DNA from: CAZFVY01 sp964522665
GTDB taxonomy: Bacteria > Verrucomicrobiota > Verrucomicrobiia > Limisphaerales > CAZFVY01
Length of the DNA: 38,008 nt
Direction of reading: 5' to 3'
Assembly (NCBI GenBank): GCA_964522665.1
Contig: CAZFVY010000071.1
Location: forward strand, 1-38,008
The notes under the pieces were generated by a model. The model was not told the origin of the DNA. It was given only the letters and a program-made list of their open reading frames with translations, and did no database searches. Both the position numbers and the translations under genes were made by a program. Positions 8,325 through 16,939 of the stretch are shown one piece after another. The stretch's first letter is position 1; each line of letters starts with the position of its first letter.

Positions 8325-8458
8325 GGCCAATCAAACGTTACTAAGTTCACCGCGGGCGGCAAGCGCGATTTGGCGCCATGCCCCGCCTGATCGCAAGCGC
8401 CGATACGCGCGCGACCGTCTCCACGAAGGCCGGAGAGCGCTTCATGCCGTTACTATAA

Positions 8459-8488
8459 CCCATCATTGGTTATAACACCAATGATGGG
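8459..8488 (-). terminator. Probable terminator downstream of ilvC
   Basis: A perfect inverted repeat, CCCATCATTGG at 8459-8469 and CCAATGATGGG at 8478-8488, extends to 12 bp by pairing 8470 with 8477 and leaves a 6-nt loop. It lies 35 bp past the ilvC stop. On the minus strand it is followed by TTATAGT, a weak T-tract, so termination efficiency is uncertain. An operator palindrome for the minus-strand gene starting at 8324 is the main alternative. Confidence 0.6.
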
Positions 8489-8523
8489 CTTTGGTTTCGA
8501 CCGAAATTCGCGAACCGCCGGCC

Positions 8524-9549
8524 TCAGTAGGCCGCTTGAACGCCCTTGACCGACCGCTTTTTCATCCACGGCATCAGGCTGCGCAGACGCTCACCGACCT
8601 TCTCGATCGAGTGGTCCTGGCCCTGCTTGAGCAACGCGTTGTATTTTTTATAGCCGCCCTCGTATTCGGACACCCAGCCCTTGGCAAACTTGCCGGATTG
8701 GATGTCTTTCAGCGCGGTCTTCATTCGCTTCTTGACGCTCGCGTCGATGATCTTGGGTCCGACCGAAACGTCGCCCCACTTGGCGGTTTCCGATATGGAA
8801 AAGCGCATGCCGCTGACGCCCGCTTCGTTCATCAAGTCCACGATCAGCTTCAACTCGTGCAGGCACTCGAAATAGGCCATCTCGGGTTGATACCCGGCCT
8901 CGACCAACGTCTCGTAACCGGCGAGCACGAGAGCGCTCAAGCCGCCGCACAACACGGTTTGCTCGCCGAAAAGATCGGTCTCGGTCTCTTCCTTAAACGT
9001 CGTCTCAATGACCCCGGCGCGGGTGGCGCCAATCCCCTTGGCCCAAGCCAGAGCGATTTTCTTGGCCTTCTTGGTCGGGTCCTGATGGACGGCGATCAAC
9101 GCCGGCACGCCTTTGCCCTCGGTGTATTGGCGGCGGACAATGTGCCCGGGGCCTTTCGGGGCGACTAGGATGACGTTGACGTCCTTCGGGGGGACGACGG
9201 ATTTGAAATGAATCGAGAAACCGTGGGAGAAGAGCAGCGTTTTGCCTTTGGTCAGGTTCGGCTTGATGTCGCGCTCGTACGCGGCGGCTTGCTTGGTGTC
9301 GGGCAGCGCCACGAAGATAACATCGGCGCGTTTGACCGCTTCGCCGGTCGTGACGACCTCGAAGCCCATCTCTTTGGCGACCGGGATCGATTTGCTGCCC
9401 TCGTAAAGGCCGATGATGACGTTCAGTCCGCTCTCTTTGAGATTCAACGCGTGCGCGTGCCCTTGGGAGCCGAATCCGAGCACGGCCAGGGTCTTGTCTT
9501 GAAGCGCTTTCAAATCGGCGTCTTTATCGGAATATACTTTAGCAGGCAT
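8524..9549 (-). CDS. ilvC: Ketol-acid reductoisomerase (NADP+), class I
   Basis: The 341-aa length is that of the short class I enzyme. It converts acetolactate and acetohydroxybutyrate to dihydroxy acids in valine, leucine and isoleucine synthesis, using NADPH and Mg2+ in the cytoplasm. The N-terminal Rossmann fold shows GFGSQGHAHALNLKESG. The C-terminal KARI domain carries the metal and substrate residues in TDLFGEQTVLCGGL and the later ECLHELKLIVDLMNEAG and SISETAKWG segments. It lies 92 bp downstream of ilvH on the same strand and should share the leader and attenuator upstream of ilvH. The start ATG at 9549 begins MPAKVYSDKDADL, the usual family start. No strong Shine-Dalgarno sequence precedes it. 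Confidence 0.98.
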   Translation of the reverse strand: MPAKVYSDKDADLKALQDKTLAVLGFGSQGHAHALNLKESGLNVIIGLYEGSKSIPVAKEMGFEVVTTGEAVKRADVIFVALPDTKQAAAYERDIKPNLTKGKTLLFSHGFSIHFKSVVPPKDVNVILVAPKGPGHIVRRQYTEGKGVPALIAVHQDPTKKAKKIALAWAKGIGATRAGVIETTFKEETETDLFGEQTVLCGGLSALVLAGYETLVEAGYQPEMAYFECLHELKLIVDLMNEAGVSGMRFSISETAKWGDVSVGPKIIDASVKKRMKTALKDIQSGKFAKGWVSEYEGGYKKYNALLKQGQDHSIEKVGERLRSLMPWMKKRSVKGVQAAY

Positions 9550-9641
9550 GATGTTTGTTAATTAAGGTTTGAGGTTGAATTGTCTGGCCGCGTCGGCGGC
9601 GTCAATAGCTGGTGGATCGGCTTTGGGCTGATTTGGCCGCG

Positions 9642-10115
9642 TTATTTCCGCGGCAACGCGACTTTGCCGGTCCGCGTCAAATCGAGCACGCCGAACGTTC
9701 CCATGAGGTCCAGGAATTTGCTGACCTTGCTCTCGTTGCCGGTGATTTCGATGGTTAAACTCTTGGGCTGAACATCGACGATCTTCGCGCGGAAAATATC
9801 GGTGATTTGCATCACCTCAGCGCGCGATTTCGAGTCCACCGCGACTTTGATCAAGACCAATTCGCGGTCGATGTAGCCTTCATCCTTGAAATCGAGCACC
9901 TCCAGGACGTCGATCAGCTTGTTGAGCTGCTTGACGATCTGTTCCAGCGTGGCGTCGTCGCCGCGGGTGACGATGGTCATCCGCGAGGTATTGGGATCCT
10001 GGGTCGGCGCGACATTGAGCGTGTCGATGTTGTAGCCGCGCCCGCTGAACAGGCCGGCAACGCGCGTGAGAACGCCGAACTTGTTTTCGACTAGAACCGA
10101 GATGGTGTGCCGCAT
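9642..10115 (-). CDS. ilvH: Acetolactate synthase small (regulatory) subunit
   Basis: The 157-aa regulatory subunit of acetohydroxyacid synthase, which binds valine for feedback inhibition and activates the large subunit. The N-terminal ACT domain reads HTISVLVENKFGVLTRVAGLFSGRGYNIDTL, followed by TRMTIV-type strands and QIVKQLNKLIDVLEVLD. The C-terminal half (DRELVLIKV, then QITDIFRAKIVDVQPKSLTIEITG) is standard, and the length is normal. The catalytic large subunit (ilvB) is not in this window, so the operon here is ilvH-ilvC only. The start ATG at 10115 follows a 136-nt leader region with a terminator hairpin and a leader peptide. Confidence 0.97.
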   Translation of the reverse strand: MRHTISVLVENKFGVLTRVAGLFSGRGYNIDTLNVAPTQDPNTSRMTIVTRGDDATLEQIVKQLNKLIDVLEVLDFKDEGYIDRELVLIKVAVDSKSRAEVMQITDIFRAKIVDVQPKSLTIEITGNESKVSKFLDLMGTFGVLDLTRTGKVALPRK

Positions 10116-10179
10116 ATGGATTCAATCATGAATGCCTGTCCTCAGGTCGCGCCAAGGTCCCATTCCCGCCCGCCGCTGG

Positions 10180-10215
10180 AAAACCAAAAACCCGCGTTCC
10201 AACCGGAACCGCGGG
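10180..10215 (-). terminator. Intrinsic terminator in the ilvH leader (attenuator)
   Basis: On the minus strand CCCGCG(G)TTCC pairs with GGAACGCGGG across a GGTT loop (hairpin at 10191-10215), giving about 10 bp with one bulged G. TTTTTGGTTTT follows at once (10190-10180). This is a textbook rho-independent terminator, yet it sits 65 nt upstream of the ilvH start and downstream of a short Val-rich reading frame, the position expected of an attenuator. Confidence 0.85.
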
Positions 10216-10247
10216 CGGCCTGCAAGCAATGAACCAAGGCTTCAGGT

Positions 10248-10272
10248 CGCGTTAGTCACCTACGACTACGCG
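10248..10272 (-). promoter_or_regulatory. Pause hairpin over the Val codons of the ilv leader peptide
   Basis: On the minus strand CGCGTAGTC (10272-10264) pairs with GACTAACGCG (10257-10248) across a six-base GTAGGT loop: nine base pairs with one bulged A. The hairpin overlaps the last three Val codons and the stop codon of the leader peptide, so a ribosome on those codons would melt it. Freed AACGCG could pair imperfectly with CGCGGTT in the 5' arm of the downstream terminator. That antiterminator is weak and remains a hypothesis. Confidence 0.6.
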
Positions 10273-10305
10273 AATGCCCTGAACGACATGGCTCATCAGA
10301 TTCAT
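10252..10305 (-). CDS. ilv operon leader peptide (17 aa, Val/Ile/Leu-rich)
   Basis: A minus-strand mini-gene starting at ATG 10305 and ending at TAA 10254-10252 reads MNLMSHVVQGIRVVVGD. Seven of its 17 residues are branched-chain amino acids: five Val in runs of two and three, one Ile and one Leu, which are the end products of the pathway it precedes. AAAGG lies about 10 nt upstream of the ATG as a ribosome-binding site. The peptide is followed by a pause hairpin, an intrinsic terminator and then ilvH-ilvC. By analogy with ilv leader peptides of enterobacteria and actinobacteria, scarcity of charged Val-tRNA would stall the ribosome and let transcription continue into ilvH. The peptide itself has no expected function. 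Confidence 0.78.
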   Translation of the reverse strand: MNLMSHVVQGIRVVVGD

Positions 10306-10314
10306 GTGCGGATA

Positions 10315-10343
10315 CCTTTAGCAGCCTCGCCGACGCCGGTCAA
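10315..10343 (-). promoter_or_regulatory. Tentative sigma70-type promoter for the ilv leader
   Basis: On the minus strand TTGACC (10343-10338) and TAAAGG (10320-10315) are separated by 17 nt. If used, transcription would start very close to the leader peptide ATG at 10305, leaving almost no 5' untranslated region. That conflicts with reading AAAGG as a ribosome-binding site. The box match is modest, so the true promoter may lie further upstream. Confidence 0.3.
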
Positions 10344-10506
10344 TACGTTTTTCCGCCAGGTTTTTCGCGGGCGCTGAGCGGGCGGGAATTCCTCGGCCCA
10401 CGGATTTTCTCTGGAGTTGTGGGGCTTCGGGCCTTAAATTGCGGACGGTTCCATTTGCGTTCGGGATGAGGCCGCCAGCAGGCGCCCCGACGGGCGAACT
10501 GGACTT

Positions 10507-13074
10507 GTGAACGTGAATTTGATTTGGAAAAGAGTTCTGACCGTCGTGGTGGTCGGCGGATTGTTCGTCGCGCTGGCGCCCGGCGGGGCGCGGGCGGCGA
10601 TCACGCCGGAACAGGTCAAGTCGCTCCCGCCGTCGGCCGGACGGACGGTTGATTTCGCCAAGGACATCAAGCCGATTGTCGAGGCGAGTTGCATCAAATG
10701 CCACGGACGCGGACGCGTGAAGGGCGGGTTTCAATTCGACACCCGCGACACCGTGCTCAAGGGCGGCGACTCCGGGGCGGCGGTCGTGCCGGGCGACAGC
10801 GCGCATAGCCGGCTGATCGAGTTGGTGGCGGGTCTGGACCCGGACAGCGTCATGCCGCAGAAAGGCTCGAAACTCACACCGGAGCAGATTGGGTTAATGC
10901 GGGCGTGGATTGACCAAGGCTTGAATTGGACGGCGGGCGTCGATTTCAAACGTCCGGAGCCGACCAATCTGAAGCCGCATCGGCCGGTCATCGCCGCGAC
11001 CCGGGCCAAGTCCGGCTCGACGAATCCGGTCGATATTTTGCTTGAGACCTATTTCTCGGCGCAACAACTTGCCGCGCCGAAACCGGTGGATGACCGCACG
11101 TTCGCGCGCCGTCTCTTTCTCGACGTGGTGGGGTTGTTGCCGACGGAGGCGGAACTGGCGGCTTTCTCGGCGGACCGCCACGCGGACAAGCGGACGCGAC
11201 TTGTTCAGCGCCTGCTCGCCGATAATCGGCGTTACGCCGAGCACTGGTTGACTTTTTGGAATGACTTGTTGCGGAATGATTATCGCGGCACCGGCTACAT
11301 CGACGGCGGACGCGAGCAGATCAGTTACTGGCTCTTTTCGGCGTTGGAGAGAAACCTGCCCTACGATCAATTCGTCGCGCAATTAATCAACCCGAACGAC
11401 GATTCGCAGGGGTTCACGAAGGGCTTCGTCTGGCGCGGGGTCGTCAATGCCAGTCAGGTTCCCCAAATGCAGGCGGCGCAAAATATTTCACAGGTCTTGA
11501 TGGGCGCGAATCTCAAGTGCGCCTCGTGCCACGACAGTTTCATCAATGATTGGACCCTGGCCGATTCCTACGGCCTGGCGAGCATCTACGCGGATGCCCC
11601 GATGGAGATGTTTCAGTGCGACAAGCCAACCGGCAAGGTCGCTGACCTCAAGTTCATTTATCCGGGCCTGGGAAGCATCGACCCGAAGGCGCCGAAAGCG
11701 GTTCGACTGAAACAGTTGGCCGACATCATTACCAAGAAGGAAAATGGCCGACTGCCGCGCACGATTGTGAATCGTCTCTGGGCGCGGTTCATGGGACGGG
11801 GCCTCGTCGAGCCGGTCGATGAGATGGATCGGCCAGCCTGGAATCCGGACTTACTGGATTGGCTCGCGGAGGACTTGGTGGATCATCGCTATGACCTCAA
11901 GCAGACGATGACCCGCATCTTGACTTCAGAGGCCTATCAAATGCCCTCCGTCGGCGGTGAGGAAAGAGCGAGCACGAATTTCGTCTTCCGTGGTCCGTCG
12001 GTGCGGCGGATGTCGGCGGAAGAATTCCGCGACGCCATTTCCGCGCTTACCGGAGTGTGGAACACGCTGCCCGCGGCGCCCGTCGATTTCACCGGCGCGG
12101 CGCCCGCGCCATTGCGTCCCCACCCCGCCACCGGCAAGGCCCCGGTTCAAGCGCAGTGGATTTGGAGCGTGCCGGAAGGCGCGCAACCGGGTGTGCCGCT
12201 CACGGTTTATTTCCGGAAGGAGGTCGTCTTGACGGAAGTCCCCACGGAGGCGTCGCTGATCGCGTCGGGCGATTACCGCTTCGATGTCTCGATCAACGGT
12301 CATTCGGCCACGTCGGGGCAGAACTTCAAACGGCCGCGGCTCGTCGATATTAAATCGATGCTGGTCAAAGGAACCAATCTCATCGCGGCATCGGTGTCGA
12401 ACGCGCCGGACGCGCGGGAAGCGGAGAAGGACGAAAAACTCGCGGCGATCAAGCCGTCGAAACCGGCCGGCTTTGCGCTCTACGCTCGAGTGAGAAATCG
12501 GACGGAAGAGCAAGGCATACCGGTGGAGAAAGTGATGGACTTCGCCACGGATGATTCCTGGATTTGGGCGACCGGCAAGTTCGACGGCTGGCAAAACTCG
12601 AACTTTGTGCCGGAAGGCTGGTCGGAAGCGGCGGCGCTCGGGCCGATTGGCGCGGCGCCGTGGCGATTGGAGCCGAAGTGGACGGCGGCGATTTCTTCGG
12701 CCGAGCAATATGGGCAAGTGCGGGCGAGCCTTACTTACAGCGATCCGTTGATGCTTTGCCTCGGCCGGCCCAACCGCGAGCAAGTGGTGACGACCCGCGC
12801 CTCGACCGCGGTAACGCTTCAGGCGCTGGAGTTGAGCAACGGCGCCACGTTGAACAAATTGCTCGACCAAGGCGTCGAACATTTGCTCCAGGAGCAACCC
12901 GGGACACCCGACGAATTGACGCAACGGATTTGGTCGCAGGCCCTCGGCAGAAAACCGACCGCGGGAGAATTAACGCTGGCCGAAGGAATGGTCGGGAACC
13001 CGATCCAGAAGGAAGGCGTGGAAGACCTGCTCTGGGCCGTGATGATGTTGCCGGAATTTCAATTGATCTATTAG
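10507..13074 (+). CDS. PSCyt1/DUF1549/DUF1553 domain protein (exported cytochrome-like)
   Basis: An 855-aa exported protein starting at GTG 10507 with a signal peptide (residues 1-30). Residues 45-125 form a planctomycete cytochrome-like domain with heme motif CIKCH (C62, C65, H66). DUF1549 (about 170-370) shows FARRLFLDVVGLLPTEAEL and AEHWLTFWNDLLRND and contains a second CxxCH (CASCH, C338). DUF1553 begins around residue 415 (TIVNRLWARFMGRGLVEPVDEMD). About 170 residues (roughly 545-720) inside it look like an inserted jelly-roll, with QWIWSVPEGAQPG, TVYFRKEV, FDVSINGH and LVKGTNLIAASV. DUF1553 then resumes and ends ELTLAEGM...MMLPEFQLIY. These proteins are abundant in PVC bacteria; their biochemical role is unsettled. 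The DUF1501 partner gene starts 87 bp downstream. Confidence 0.92.
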   Translation: MNVNLIWKRVLTVVVVGGLFVALAPGGARAAITPEQVKSLPPSAGRTVDFAKDIKPIVEASCIKCHGRGRVKGGFQFDTRDTVLKGGDSGAAVVPGDSAHSRLIELVAGLDPDSVMPQKGSKLTPEQIGLMRAWIDQGLNWTAGVDFKRPEPTNLKPHRPVIAATRAKSGSTNPVDILLETYFSAQQLAAPKPVDDRTFARRLFLDVVGLLPTEAELAAFSADRHADKRTRLVQRLLADNRRYAEHWLTFWNDLLRNDYRGTGYIDGGREQISYWLFSALERNLPYDQFVAQLINPNDDSQGFTKGFVWRGVVNASQVPQMQAAQNISQVLMGANLKCASCHDSFINDWTLADSYGLASIYADAPMEMFQCDKPTGKVADLKFIYPGLGSIDPKAPKAVRLKQLADIITKKENGRLPRTIVNRLWARFMGRGLVEPVDEMDRPAWNPDLLDWLAEDLVDHRYDLKQTMTRILTSEAYQMPSVGGEERASTNFVFRGPSVRRMSAEEFRDAISALTGVWNTLPAAPVDFTGAAPAPLRPHPATGKAPVQAQWIWSVPEGAQPGVPLTVYFRKEVVLTEVPTEASLIASGDYRFDVSINGHSATSGQNFKRPRLVDIKSMLVKGTNLIAASVSNAPDAREAEKDEKLAAIKPSKPAGFALYARVRNRTEEQGIPVEKVMDFATDDSWIWATGKFDGWQNSNFVPEGWSEAAALGPIGAAPWRLEPKWTAAISSAEQYGQVRASLTYSDPLMLCLGRPNREQVVTTRASTAVTLQALELSNGATLNKLLDQGVEHLLQEQPGTPDELTQRIWSQALGRKPTAGELTLAEGMVGNPIQKEGVEDLLWAVMMLPEFQLIY

Positions 13075-13161
13075 GTTCGATGAGCCGGGAAACCGAGGCT
13101 GAATCGCCGCGTTGGCCGGCCTCAGCGTCGCGCGGGCGGCTCGCCGGAAGAACGCACGAAC

Positions 13162-14616
13162 ATGAGTGAGAAATATCAAGCTACCGAGGCGGCTCGCCAG
13201 GCGTGGAGCCGCCGCGACTTTTTGCGGGCCACCAGCGCGGCGGCGTTGGGGGCGTTGAGCGCCGGTTACCCGCGCCAGATTCTCGCGGCCGAGCCTGAGG
13301 GTGAGAAAATCACACCCACGGCCGGCACGGTCATTTTGCTTTGGATGGGCGGCGGCATGGCGCATACGGAAACTTTTGATCCGAAACGCTACGCGCCGTA
13401 CGAGACCGGGATGTCGCCCGCGAAAGTATTGAGTTCGTTCCCGAGCATCGACACCGCGGTCGATAACATCAAGTTCTCGGCGGGCCTCGAAAGGATTGGC
13501 CGCGTGATGGATCGCGGCACGTTGATCCGCACGTACACCGCCGGCGATCTGGGGTTTATTCTGCACACCCGGCATCAGTATCAGTGGCATACCGGTTACC
13601 CGCCGCCGCAAACGGTCGCCGCGCCGCACATCGGGGCGGTGATTTCGCGGACCCTCGGTCCGGTCAATCCGGCGGTGCCGGCGTTCATCGACATTGGGCA
13701 ACGTTTCGACGTGGGCGAAGGCGAGGAGCTGAAGTCATTTCACAACGCGGGTTTTCTCGGGAGTGAATACGGACCGTTCGTGGTCTCAAATCCAGAACAA
13801 GCGGCCGACAGCGTGAAGCCGCCCGAGGGGATGAGTCCTACGCGTTTTCAGAATCGCCAGAAGCTCTACGAGTCGTTGCTGGAGAAAAGTCCGGTCGGCC
13901 AAATCGGCAACGATTACCAAAAGGAATCACTTCTGCGCTCGATGGACAACGCGCATCGGTTGTTGAGCAGCCCCGCGGCGAAGGCGTTCGATTTGAGCCT
14001 GGAACCGAAACCAAGCTACGACATTTATAATACCGGCAAATTCGGACTCGGCTGCCTGCTGGCCCGACGACTCACCGAGGTCGGCGCCCGGTTCATCGAA
14101 GTCACAACCGAGTACGTCCCGTTCCTGAATTGGGACACCCACGAGAACGGTCATACCCGGCTCGTGGACATGAAGAAACAAATCGACGCGCCGATCGCCC
14201 AACTCGTGCTCGATCTCGAGGCGCGCGGTCTGCTCAATCGGACGCTCATTGTTCTGGCGAGCGAGTTCAGCCGCGACAGCCTCGTCGAAGGAAAGCCCGG
14301 CAAGAAGGTCAAGGATCAGGTCGATGTGCCGGCGATGATGACCGACATCAAGCACTACGGCATGCACCGCCACTTCACCGACGCCGGTTCCGTTCTTCTC
14401 TTTGGCGGCGGGATCAAGCGCGGACTGCTCTACGGCAAAACCGCGGATGAACGCCCGTGCAAGACGTTGGAGAAACGGGTCATCATCGAGGACTTGCACG
14501 CGACGATCTATCACGCGCTCGGAATCTCCCCGCGGCTCGCGTACGAGACCGAACGCCGCCCGTTCTACGTGACGCGAGACGGCCTGGGTAAACCAATTCT
14601 TGAGTTGTTTGGGTGA
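13162..14616 (+). CDS. DUF1501 domain protein with Tat signal
   Basis: A 484-aa protein of the DUF1501 family, related in fold to sulfatases and alkaline phosphatases. The N-terminus has a twin-arginine motif SRRDFL (residues 16-21) followed by the hydrophobic AALGALSAG, so it is probably exported folded. Family segments include TVILLWMGGGMAHTETFDPK, the late ARFIEVTTEYVPFLNWDTHENG, LIVLASEFSRD and VLLFGGGIKRGLLYG, and the C-terminal ATIYHALGISP. It lacks the Cys/Ser formylglycine motif of true sulfatases, and its substrate is unknown. It is paired with the DUF1549/DUF1553 gene, a standard arrangement in Planctomycetota and Verrucomicrobiota that suggests the two products act together outside the cytoplasm. 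Confidence 0.93.
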   Translation: MSEKYQATEAARQAWSRRDFLRATSAAALGALSAGYPRQILAAEPEGEKITPTAGTVILLWMGGGMAHTETFDPKRYAPYETGMSPAKVLSSFPSIDTAVDNIKFSAGLERIGRVMDRGTLIRTYTAGDLGFILHTRHQYQWHTGYPPPQTVAAPHIGAVISRTLGPVNPAVPAFIDIGQRFDVGEGEELKSFHNAGFLGSEYGPFVVSNPEQAADSVKPPEGMSPTRFQNRQKLYESLLEKSPVGQIGNDYQKESLLRSMDNAHRLLSSPAAKAFDLSLEPKPSYDIYNTGKFGLGCLLARRLTEVGARFIEVTTEYVPFLNWDTHENGHTRLVDMKKQIDAPIAQLVLDLEARGLLNRTLIVLASEFSRDSLVEGKPGKKVKDQVDVPAMMTDIKHYGMHRHFTDAGSVLLFGGGIKRGLLYGKTADERPCKTLEKRVIIEDLHATIYHALGISPRLAYETERRPFYVTRDGLGKPILELFG

Positions 14617-14839
14617 GAGGGACGCAGAGGAGACCGGCCTGGCGTGGACGCGGCAAGTTGCCTGCCTGACGGTACCGCTGATCTAGCATCTGCTCGAGCT
14701 GGACGGGGCCGTTTCGCCACGGTGAATCTGTCGCGAGGTTCGGGAAAGCATCCGATGGGAGTGATGCGATGGATGGGAGTCTTGGGAGGAATAAACGCAA
14801 GAATGGGATCATTCCGGCGCGAGAGAATTTCCGATCGCC

Positions 14840-16939
14840 TTAGCCATCCTTCTCCATGCGCACGGCGCTGAATTTGAGTTCGGGTTGGCGAGAAATTGGG
14901 TCGGCTTCGCCGGTGGTGACGCTGTTGACGCAACCGTCGGTTTGAAAAGACTGGCCCCAATGAAACGGCATGAAGAGCGTCCCGCGCGGGACTGAATCAT
15001 CGACCCGCAGGCGGGTGCGGGCAAATCCACGCCGCGAGACCAGCCGCACGGCCTCACCTTCCGCCAGGCCGAGTTCGCCGGCATCGGCCGGATTGGCGGC
15101 GACAAACGGAGCGGGTTCGATCTTATTGAGCTTCGCGACGTGGCCGGTTTTCGTGCGGGAATGCCACTGGCTGGCCAGGCGGCCGGTCGTGAGCGCGAGC
15201 GGGTAGTGAAGCGTCAAGGTGTCCGACGGCGGCCGGTAATCGATCGGGTGAAAAACCGCCCGACCACTCGGCGTGGCGAAGATCTTCCGCCGGTAGCGGC
15301 GCGCGACCCCGTGACTGGAAGGCTCGGGACACGGCCACTGTACGGCCTGGCGTTTGAGGCGGCGATAGCTGATGCCGTTCATCTGCAGGGTATAGGTTTC
15401 GGCGCAACAGCGTTTGTGCTCCTCGAAAATGTCGTTGGCGCTGGTGTACGAAAACTGCTCCTCGAAGCCGAGCGCCGCCGCGAAGCGGCAGGCGATCTCC
15501 CAATCCGGCCGCGCCTCGCCCGGTGGCGGCACACAAGGCTGCAACAGACTGATCCTCCGCTCAGAATTCGTCATCGTGCCTTCGACCTCGACGCTCATGG
15601 CGGCCGGCAGGACGACATGGGCAAGCGTGGAGGTTTCGGTTGGATGATAACAATCCTGGACGACCAACAACGGGACGCGTTCCAGCGCGCGGCGCACCTG
15701 ATTGGAGTTGGGCATCGTGGCGATCGGGTTGCAACCGACGATCCAAAGCGCCTTGACGTGCCCGGTCTCCGCGGCCTCAAACATTCGCACCGCGTCCAAG
15801 CCCGGCTGGTCCTTGATCCGTGGAGCAGGCACGCCCCAAATGGCGGCGACCGCCGCGCGATGATCACGGTTGGTGACGTCGCGATAGCCCGGCAATAAGC
15901 CGCTCATGTAGCCGACTTCGCGTCCACCCATCGCGTTCGGCTGGCCAGTGAGTGAAAACGGCCCGCTTCCGGGTCGCCCGATTTTGCCCGTGGCCAGATG
16001 AAGATTGATCAAGCCGATGCTCTTGGCGACGCCACTCGTGCTTTGGTTGGCGCCCATCGCCCAAAAGCTCAAGGCCTCCGCCGATTGACCAAACCAGAAG
16101 GCGGCCCGGTGAATATCCAATTCCCGCACGCCGCAAACCTTGGCGGCGAGGCCCGGAGGCCACGCTTCGGCCGCGTCGCGCGCCGCGTCCCAGCCCTCGG
16201 TGTGGAGGTCTATGTAACGCTGATTGATCCAACCTTGCGCGATCATTACGTGCAGGATGGCGTTGAGCAGCGCGACGTCCGTCCCAGGGTTGATCGCCAG
16301 ATGGAGATGACCGCCTTCCGCCGTGGTGGTCCGTCGCGGATCAACGACAATAATGCGAACCCGTTTGCGAGTCGCCCGCCGTTTGATCCGCTGCCACAAC
16401 ACCGGATGACATTCGGCCATGTTCGCGCCGAGGATCAGGAAACATTCCGCCGATTCGATGTCGTCGTAGCAAGTCGGCGGGCCATCGGCGCCGAAGGCGA
16501 GTTTGTAAGCGCTGGCCGCGCTGGACATGCAGAGGCGGGAATTGGCGTCGATGTTATTGGTGCCAACGGCTCCTTTAGCGAGTTTGTTAAAAACGTACTG
16601 GGATTCGGTGGTGAGCTGACCCGAGACATAAAAGGCGGCGGCGTCCGGGCCGTGTTCGCCCACGATGGCTTTGAATCTCGCCGCCAAACGCGGCAGGACT
16701 TCGTCCAGGGGCGTCGCGACGAGTGGTTGCGCGCGATCGTCCCGCCAATAGGCGGTTCGCAGCCGGTTCGGAGTGTCAACGATTTGGTCGAGCATCGCGC
16801 CTTTATTGCAGAGACTACCGCGCGTGGAGGGATGGTCCTTGTCGCCTTTGACCTCCACCATTCGACCGTCGCGAACCTTGACCGTCAAACCGCAACCGAC
16901 CCCGCAATAAGGGCACACCGTCTTAACGACTGACTCCAT
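14840..16939 (-). CDS. nasA: Assimilatory nitrate reductase catalytic subunit (NasA/NarB type, molybdopterin)
   Basis: A 699-aa bis-MGD molybdoenzyme reducing nitrate to nitrite in the cytoplasm. The N-terminal [4Fe-4S] site is C9-x2-C12-x3-C16 and C44 (CPYCGVGCGL then SLCNKG). The predicted Mo-ligand Cys is C137 in NSRLCMSSA. FLILGANMAECHPVLWQR, IVVDPRRTTTAEGGHLHLAINPGTDVALLN-type segments and the C-terminal molybdopterin-binding FHWGQSF are typical. The length fits ferredoxin- or flavodoxin-dependent NarB/NasA without the extra C-terminal [2Fe-2S] domain of some NasA forms. The frame is open further upstream, but ATG 16939 fits the family start and overlaps the transporter stop (TGATG), indicating translational coupling. 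No nitrite reductase gene is in this window. Confidence 0.93.
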   Translation of the reverse strand: MESVVKTVCPYCGVGCGLTVKVRDGRMVEVKGDKDHPSTRGSLCNKGAMLDQIVDTPNRLRTAYWRDDRAQPLVATPLDEVLPRLAARFKAIVGEHGPDAAAFYVSGQLTTESQYVFNKLAKGAVGTNNIDANSRLCMSSAASAYKLAFGADGPPTCYDDIESAECFLILGANMAECHPVLWQRIKRRATRKRVRIIVVDPRRTTTAEGGHLHLAINPGTDVALLNAILHVMIAQGWINQRYIDLHTEGWDAARDAAEAWPPGLAAKVCGVRELDIHRAAFWFGQSAEALSFWAMGANQSTSGVAKSIGLINLHLATGKIGRPGSGPFSLTGQPNAMGGREVGYMSGLLPGYRDVTNRDHRAAVAAIWGVPAPRIKDQPGLDAVRMFEAAETGHVKALWIVGCNPIATMPNSNQVRRALERVPLLVVQDCYHPTETSTLAHVVLPAAMSVEVEGTMTNSERRISLLQPCVPPPGEARPDWEIACRFAAALGFEEQFSYTSANDIFEEHKRCCAETYTLQMNGISYRRLKRQAVQWPCPEPSSHGVARRYRRKIFATPSGRAVFHPIDYRPPSDTLTLHYPLALTTGRLASQWHSRTKTGHVAKLNKIEPAPFVAANPADAGELGLAEGEAVRLVSRRGFARTRLRVDDSVPRGTLFMPFHWGQSFQTDGCVNSVTTGEADPISRQPELKFSAVRMEKDG

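Noticed and set aside
6642..8390. A 582-codon open frame on the + strand
   Set aside because: It runs antisense across both the epimerase and the proline-rich protein genes, which have clear domains or signal peptides on the minus strand. Its translation is Arg/Gly-rich with no motif, the usual artefact of high GC.
10248..10272. A T-box or other riboswitch in the ilv leader
   Set aside because: No T-box consensus or specifier loop was seen, and the short Val-rich reading frame explains the region better.
11926..12924. A 332-codon open frame on the - strand
   Set aside because: It is antisense to the DUF1549/DUF1553 gene, Arg-rich and without domain features.
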